The notes below the pieces were generated by a model. The model was not told the origin of the DNA. It was given only the letters and a program-made list of their open reading frames with translations, and did no database searches. The position numbers and the translations under genes were made by a program. A stretch of 64,000 bases of DNA from the NCBI GenBank assembly GCA_025602905.1, contig JAHLKI010000002.1:620001-684000 (forward strand), written 5' to 3'. Positions within the stretch are counted from its first letter, which is position 1. Each line of letters begins with the position of its first letter. This stretch comes from Phlyctochytrium arcticum (Eukaryota > Chytridiomycota > Chytridiomycetes > Chytridiales > Chytridiaceae). Positions 58,924 to 64,000 of the stretch are shown here, one piece after another.

Positions 58924-61701
58924 ATGTCGGACAACACGGACGACGTTCCGGACCATCTCCAGGCCGACTTTGATCCCTCAAAGCTAACTGTCCAGCAACT
59001 CGCAAGTGTTTTAGGCCGGCATGGCGTCCTTACCCCGACGTCGCGCGTCAAGAAACCTGTTTACGTCTCGTTGTTTCGAGAACATATCACACCCAACCGC
59101 AAGAAATTGATTGCAGAGCATAATAGGGCGTATGGGAAAGCTCCGAAAGGTTTTGGTCAAGCCGGCCAACCTGATTTCGACTCTGGGGTGGGCAGCAGTG
59201 CCGGACCTTCTGTACCATCTACGCCAGATATGCGTAAATCGCGGCGTCGAACGACTCTCGCTGAAGCCGATGCTGTTCCCACTACCGCCAAGAAGATGAG
59301 CGAATCCGACAAAGACATTAGAACTTCAAGTGAAGAACGCCGGCCCATCTCTCCCATCTCTGGTCGACCCATTGATGCGACAGGGGAAGACGTTTTCACG
59401 GATGACAATCCCTTTCAAAGTCCGAGCAAGCCTCGAGTGCAACCCGTTGTTCCGCTCAAAAATAAAGTACTCAAAAAGAAACGATCCTCTGCAGCTGCAG
59501 CCGTGGATGAGGCCGAGACACCAGCTCCAAAACAAGAGCCAGAGGCCCCAGTAACACCAGCTCGTCGTACCGCTCGAAAAGCCCGTCAATCAAGTGTTGC
59601 TGCTGAACCAGGGCCGAGCTACGAAGCTGTCCCGTCACCTCAACCGTTTCTATTTCGAATGAGCTCTGCCATGGAAGAAGAAGTGGAAAGGCCGGGTGAA
59701 AGTGCGTCTATTGACCTTACCCTGGAAACATCACCAGGCAAGAAGACCACCAAGAAAAAGTCGAAAAAAAAGACGTCAGCGGAAAATCTCGAATTTACCA
59801 CCACGACAACCCGAGAGAGCTCTTCACGACGATTGTCAAAAGCCAGCAAAGCTGTCGCGGAAGAGCTTTTCCGCCATGAACTAGACAACGACGAATCCGA
59901 ATACGTAGAGGTTGAGCAGCCCAAATCCATTTTGGAAGCCATCAACGAAAGTAGTACTGATCTATTCCCTGAATCTTTACTGGTGGATCCCGCCGATATG
60001 CCGCCGCCGCTTACTGAAACGGCCAACTTGATGCTTCCCAGCGAGTCTACCTGGTCTACGGTCACCCCTCGCAAAGCATCGGGATCTTCCCTGTCGGGAG
60101 AGCAAGTGACGCCGATCCCCCCTCGCAAGTACAAACGACCCTCCAATATGAATCCCAAACGAGACTATTCTTTTGTTGTCGTTCTGAGCTTTATCTTGTT
60201 ATTGGTAGCCGTCGCTCACGGGTACTGGGAAGCGCGAGACGCCATGCGATATTGCGAAGTTGGCGAGCCGAAGGGCCGTGCTCTTACCGTCGAGGCAGTG
60301 AACCCCATCGCCCACCCTTTCGCCCGATGCAAAGCTTGTCCCCCACACGCCGTCTGCGTAGACAAAACAGTGCTGTCCTGTGACGACCCCAAATATATCC
60401 TCCAATCGCACTTTTTGGAAAGAATTCTCCCGGCCTCGAATGTTCCCTTCTTCTTTGCCGGCCCGAAGTGCGTGGAGGACACGCGCAAGCAAAAGGAGGA
60501 ATTACAGCAAAAACAACACATTGAGATCCTGATGAGCATGCTAAACACTTGGACGCGCACATGGATTGGAACTGCGGAATGTGGTGGGTTCCCGCGGGAA
60601 GTGGTTGACCCTCTACGGTCCAGGACGACTGGCCGTGTCCTGGGTGTTCCTATTCATGCGGCCCGGCAGGAGCTCCGCAAAGTGATTGGACCGAAATGGT
60701 CGGATGAGATGTTTGAAAAATACTGGGGTTTGGCCATCAAAACGATTCGAGAGCCGCACCACGACGACGACTCGGGTTTTACCGTCCCGGACTTGAGCGA
60801 ACGGTTTGACGATACAGGCGTAACGCGCCTCCTCTACTCGACCCACCCACCCATCATGTCAATGTCCTGCCGCCTCAAGCGCTCCATCTGGGAAACGTCC
60901 CGTGCCTACTGGCTCGAGCTCGTCGGTCTGGGCATCACGGTCCTGTTTCTCGTTTGGTTCTGGTATAACAGACAAGCCGCCGCCCGGCGTGCCCGCATTG
61001 TCGTCAAACTCGTGGACGATGTCCTGGACGCTGTCGGCGAAGAAGCCGAGAATAACCGGCAAGATCCCATTCGACACCCCATCCCCGGCCTCTCCGTCTC
61101 CCAACTCAAGGACCATCTCTTACCGCTCGTCATTCCGGGGAGTCTCCGGGCCCAGAGCCGTCACGGTGAGAGTGCGTACGATGCCAAAACGGGACATACG
61201 AAATGGTACATTCCAGAAGAATCCGCCCGCGATCAGATTTGGGATCAGGTCCACCGTCTCGTCCTCAAAAACAGTAATGTGCGGGAAACAGTCATGGATT
61301 TGCGCGGGGAGGGACATTTGGTCTGGCAGTGGATTGGGAGTCATGCTTTGAGTCCCCGGAAACAACGGCCCACGCGAATGGGAAGTCCTCCCCAGGCTGA
61401 GAATCATAGCCCGACAAAAAGTGCCATCAAGAATGGGTTGGCTTCGGCTGCGCGACTCCTCAGTGGTGGTCGGGCCGGGTCCCCGTCCTTTACTCCTGTT
61501 GAGGAGGATGACGATGACGCTGAAGTTTTTGCTGACCCACTCGTTGGCTCACCGTCTCTCGACGCTGTTATCGGCTCTTCAAGCACGACGCCAGTGGCAA
61601 AGAAGCCGCCCGTTGTCCACTCACCTCCCGGTAGCCCATCCAAAACCTTCAAACAACGCCTAGCGGAAAGCGGACTCTATCCTACGTCCGATAACGAGTA
61701 A
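58924..61701 (+). CDS. SRC1: Inner nuclear membrane protein, Src1/Heh/MAN1 family
   Basis: Intronless frame of 925 residues from ATG 58924. An N-terminal helix-extension-helix (LEM-like) domain lies at about residues 17-60 (P-S-K-L-T-V-Q-Q-L, then R-V-K-K-P-V-Y-V-S-L-F). A long basic, Ser/Pro-rich region with several K-K-x-K clusters (possible NLS) follows. Transmembrane helix 1 is at about residues 415-432 (V-V-V-L-S-F-I-L-L-L-V-A-V-A). A lumenal segment has paired Cys (A-R-C-K-A-C-P-P-H-A-V-C). Helix 2 is at about 662-682 (L-G-I-T-V-L-F-L-V-W-F-W). The Man1-Src1p-C-terminal (MSC) winged-helix domain then faces the nucleoplasm and contains Q-I-W-D-Q-V-H-R-L-V-L. This two-TM layout is that of yeast Src1/Heh1 and Heh2, which tether chromatin and monitor nuclear pores. 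Confidence 0.9.
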   Translation: MSDNTDDVPDHLQADFDPSKLTVQQLASVLGRHGVLTPTSRVKKPVYVSLFREHITPNRKKLIAEHNRAYGKAPKGFGQAGQPDFDSGVGSSAGPSVPSTPDMRKSRRRTTLAEADAVPTTAKKMSESDKDIRTSSEERRPISPISGRPIDATGEDVFTDDNPFQSPSKPRVQPVVPLKNKVLKKKRSSAAAAVDEAETPAPKQEPEAPVTPARRTARKARQSSVAAEPGPSYEAVPSPQPFLFRMSSAMEEEVERPGESASIDLTLETSPGKKTTKKKSKKKTSAENLEFTTTTTRESSSRRLSKASKAVAEELFRHELDNDESEYVEVEQPKSILEAINESSTDLFPESLLVDPADMPPPLTETANLMLPSESTWSTVTPRKASGSSLSGEQVTPIPPRKYKRPSNMNPKRDYSFVVVLSFILLLVAVAHGYWEARDAMRYCEVGEPKGRALTVEAVNPIAHPFARCKACPPHAVCVDKTVLSCDDPKYILQSHFLERILPASNVPFFFAGPKCVEDTRKQKEELQQKQHIEILMSMLNTWTRTWIGTAECGGFPREVVDPLRSRTTGRVLGVPIHAARQELRKVIGPKWSDEMFEKYWGLAIKTIREPHHDDDSGFTVPDLSERFDDTGVTRLLYSTHPPIMSMSCRLKRSIWETSRAYWLELVGLGITVLFLVWFWYNRQAAARRARIVVKLVDDVLDAVGEEAENNRQDPIRHPIPGLSVSQLKDHLLPLVIPGSLRAQSRHGESAYDAKTGHTKWYIPEESARDQIWDQVHRLVLKNSNVRETVMDLRGEGHLVWQWIGSHALSPRKQRPTRMGSPPQAENHSPTKSAIKNGLASAARLLSGGRAGSPSFTPVEEDDDDAEVFADPLVGSPSLDAVIGSSSTTPVAKKPPVVHSPPGSPSKTFKQRLAESGLYPTSDNE

Positions 61702-62213
61702 AATCTTTCTATCTTTGACCAGCTTTTTTTGTATATGTACAAAATATATATATTCATAATTGACAAAAGCTGGACTTTGAATGAAACATCCTTGACTTGG
61801 CATATACACAGCATTCCCACGCCTCAATGAGTCTCATCGCTAAGCCACGATCGTTGTTTCTGCCCGCATGAGTGGTCAGTACAAGAAACTTGCACGTAGC
61901 TAATACATGCCAGGCGTGCAAGGGAGAGATCATAGGTTACAAGCAGAGATGGGAAAAGGTAAACTGATAGTTGTTTGCCTGTAATTCAATCTTCCTCAAT
62001 ACAAAGTCAAAGTACTTACACTCGTAAACCGCTTGCGCGCGCAGCGCATGCCCAGAAGAATTTACAGCCGGCGCGCACAGCTAAACGAGTCAGACTACTC
62101 CGAGACTAACTGGTCCCACTTCCACTTCGGCTTCACTTTGTTGAACGCGATACGGACTCTGAAATGGACTAGAGACAAGGCAAGTTAGTCATGTGTGTGA
62201 GGGACACCGTTTA
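61702..62213. repeat. Intergenic with a solitary copy of the dispersed 95-bp repeat
   Basis: 61897-61980 reads gtagctaatacatgccagg, cgtgcaagggagagatcata and acaagcagagatgggaaaag, clearly the family arrayed at 51.2-52.4 kb. About 20-60 bp further on, both loci also share a tcaaagta ... actcgtaaacc block (about 52485-52525 and 62006-62029). The rest of the interval holds nothing I can assign. Confidence 0.75.
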
Positions 62214-63126
62214 TTACCCATTCAAGCTCGTCAAATCCGACTTTGACCCCTCCAGGACCAGGTCCAGATGGTCTTGCTCCTCGTCGCGGCGCACCAGTAA
62301 AAATCTAGCCCCTTGCCGATACGTAATGCAGGTCAGTTTTCGTTCCAACAGCTTGTGGGGCGGGCCCGGGGGGATGTTGCCCTTGACGTGGTAAACAAAT
62401 GCGTTTTCGGGAGAGTGGGATAATCGTTTCCAATTTAAACGTCTTGGGTTGAATAGCTTCCTCAAAGCCTTCCTTTCGGCATCAAATTGTGACCGCTGAA
62501 TGGCGGCAAGCAAAGCTTGTTCTATGTCGGACCCTCTGAAAGGAGAGATGAGGATGGCAAATACACGACCATCGGTTTCATAAACTACTCAACTCACATT
62601 TGAAATGTTTGCCGCTCTCTGAATGTTGTGCGTGTTTTGGTTGATGCACTTGCGCCTGTACCACCACGCTTTGAGTTCTTGGCGCCAACTGCCCCTCTTC
62701 CATGCCAATTTCAGGTAAGACTCTGCTCTCTTAACCGCTCCAAGTCTTTGACAGCTAGGCCTCCACGGGAACCAGAGTCCCAATCTGTCCACAGATCAAC
62801 AACCGAGGAGATCTCTTTGCTCATCAGATACTGGCCGTCGGGCACGGCTGGGGGCGGGTGTGGCCTGAGCGGTGGGGGTGGTCTGCTGCTGCAGGTACTG
62901 TGTTGACATTTGTTGGATTTGGGTCATGAATTTGGTCACTTGCTGGGAGGTTTGCTGCCCGACCGTAATCTGCCCGTAATCTGCCCGTAATCTGCTGGCC
63001 AAGTTGGTTAAGTTGGGGAATCGCTGGCTGCTTCACGTCGGCCAACGCCTCTATCATCTTGCTGCTTGGATGTTCTGAGTCGCGGGTGTCAAAGTAGTGA
63101 TCAACTGGGGTGTCAACTCCGCTCAT
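62214..63126 (-). pseudogene. Second GCR1_C-domain gene, frame apparently broken
   Basis: ATG 63126 opens M-S-G-V-D-T-P-V-D-H-Y-F and stays open to an 11-bp triple repeat (62963-62995), after which the frames no longer agree. A GCR1_C-like domain follows in two further frames: V-V-D-L-W-T-D-W, G-G-L-A-V-K-D-L-E (about 62750-62810), then A-W-K-R-G-S-W-R-Q-E-L-K-A-W-W-Y-R-R-K (about 62640-62690). A canonical gtgagt donor after A-N-I-S-N (about 62595) and an acceptor near 62531 precede a last frame ending at 62214. The switch points carry no usable GT-AG intron that I can see, so I read it as decayed. Unplaced introns remain possible. Confidence 0.5.
62963..62995. repeat. Perfect 3 x 11-bp tandem in a reading frame
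   Basis: ccgtaatctgc occurs three times back to back at 62963, 62974 and 62985. On the coding (minus) strand the unit is gcagattacgg. Eleven is not a multiple of three, so each extra copy shifts the frame. Confidence 0.95.
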
Positions 63127-63293
63127 TAAACTGTATTAGGACGAAATGAAAGCGCGGGTCCGGCCCGTTCGGACAGATGGTCGGCGTTTGAAAGTGTCAT
63201 CACAATTGTTTTTGCCTCCAAAAAGGCCAAAAATTCCAGCAAAACCCGATATACCCATATAGACATTTACCCAAAACCAACAAGAACATTACA

Positions 63294-64000
63294 ATGTCAC
63301 CCAAAACCCAAATCTACCGAATCCTCACCAAGAAACACAACCTAACCCTCAAAACCGATGCCCTCAAATACCTCCTCTCCCAACTTTCCGATATCCCCTC
63401 CGAATCCCTCGACGAGACCTTAGAATACATTGCCCACTCCTATGTCCAAAAGCAAGATACACATAAACTCCTGGTGGATCAGGCCTCGTTGGAGATTGTC
63501 ATGGACTCGATTTTTCGAAAATCGGCGTTGAATGAGGCGATTGGAGGTGCGGAGGGGGCGGTGAGTGTGGAGGATTTGGGGGTTTATTTGGATGTGGTGG
63601 ATGTGTTTACTGTGCCGCAGGTTAGGTGGAGGGCGGAAGGCAAACAGTTTTCATTGTGAGTCTGTCTTGTGCCTTTAAGAAAGGACTCTTTTTTTCTCAT
63701 TCGAACATTTGCAAAGAGTCAAGGAGAAACCCAGTCTCCTCTCCTCATCCAATGCCAAATCCCTCGCTCTTCGGGATCGCTACGACCTCCTTTACCAACG
63801 GATTCTCCGGCACGATGCATTCCGCCCGTCCACATTTACGCAGACCTCGGATCGGTTTACCGTACGTTTTTCTACTCAGAACTTTTGATGGTTGAAGCTG
63901 ATGAAGTGGGTTAGATTACACATATTAAGAACCTCCAGGGGGCCAAACCGGGTGGATACCTGCTGTTTGGCATGCTGACGGTCATTGAGGAGGGCAAATG
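63294..64000 (+). CDS. DPB2: DNA polymerase epsilon subunit B (Dpb2/POLE2), 5' part
   Basis: The gene is cut by the right edge. Exon 1 (63294-63655) from ATG 63294 encodes the N-terminal helical domain: Y-R-I-L-T-K-K-H, L-K-T-D-A-L-K-Y-L, F-T-V-P-Q-V-R-W. Introns at 63656-63716 and 63862-63914, both GT-AG, join exon 2 (L-R-D-R-Y-D-L-L-Y-Q-R-I-L-R-H-D-A-F) and exon 3 (I-K-N-L-Q-G-A-K-P-G-G-Y, then G-M-L-T-V-I-E-E-G-K). R-Y-x-L-L-x-Q-R-x-L-R-H-x-x-F and G-M-L-T-x-x-E-E-G-K are hallmarks of Dpb2, the essential non-catalytic subunit that links polymerase epsilon to GINS on the leading strand. The start is 167 bp from that of the divergent GCR1_C gene. Confidence 0.93.

Noticed and set aside
59640..60158. 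172-codon minus-strand frame inside SRC1
   Set aside because: Antisense shadow of a clear intronless gene; low-complexity Ser/Val content with no motif.
1..64000. tRNA, rRNA or CRISPR features
   Set aside because: I saw no tRNA-like T-loop plus acceptor pairing, no rRNA sequence and no spaced direct-repeat array of CRISPR type. The 95-bp array is degenerate and has no spacers.

Overview
The window looks like nuclear DNA of a flagellated (zoosporic, chytrid-like) fungus. It carries genes that exist only where there is a motile cilium (an axonemal dynein heavy chain of the DNAH1 type, SPAG6/PF16, and a Broad-minded/TBC1D32 homologue). These sit next to fungal-style genes (GET5, SRC1/HEH, GCR1_C-domain proteins, DPB2). 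Most genes are interrupted by short GT-AG introns of about 40-160 bp, so many coding regions appear as several reading frames. Coordinates below are for the whole coding span, introns included. Function calls rest on recognised motifs and remembered family features; no search was run.

Layout. 1-740: decayed second copy of the 3' end of the DNAJC11 gene found at 54-56 kb. 741-4936 (+): two-module FtsX/MacB-like membrane protein. 5151-26032: three ciliary genes in a row, TBC1D32 (+), DNAH1 (-) and SPAG6 (+). DNAH1 and SPAG6 fire divergently from a 292-bp spacer with X-box-like sequences. 26577-42326: housekeeping block with an ALY/REF mRNA-export adaptor (-), GET5 (+), a coiled-coil protein with the two hallmark motifs of dynein activating adaptors (-), the APC/C subunit CDC23/APC8 (-), SAR1 (+), proteasome lid subunit RPN12 (+) and a GRIP golgin (-).

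42327-53728: gene-poor, repeat-rich accessory zone. It holds a GCR1_C-domain gene, a serine-rich single-exon ORF, an orphan leucine-zipper protein flanked by GACAAA-rich simple repeats, an 84-bp tandem duplication, a 90-bp G-rich tandem, a degenerate array of a roughly 95-bp repeat, a perfect hairpin and some weak ORFs. 53940-61701: DNAJC11 (-), NOP2 (-) and SRC1/HEH inner-nuclear-membrane protein (+). 61702-63293: one more copy of the dispersed repeat and a second, apparently broken GCR1_C gene (-). 63294 to the end: 5' part of DPB2 (DNA polymerase epsilon subunit B), cut by the window edge.

How the genes fit together: DNAH1 is an inner-arm dynein motor, SPAG6 a central-pair protein and TBC1D32 a cilium-assembly factor, so 5-26 kb is a physical cluster of flagellar functions. 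Cytoplasmic dynein transport may be represented by the adaptor-like protein at 29.6-31.8 kb, and Golgi trafficking by SAR1 and the golgin. The most unusual items are the Spindly/BICD-like adaptor, the ciliary cluster with its divergent promoter, the inverted DNAJC11 duplication at the two ends of the window, and the dispersed-repeat and GCR1_C-rich accessory zone.
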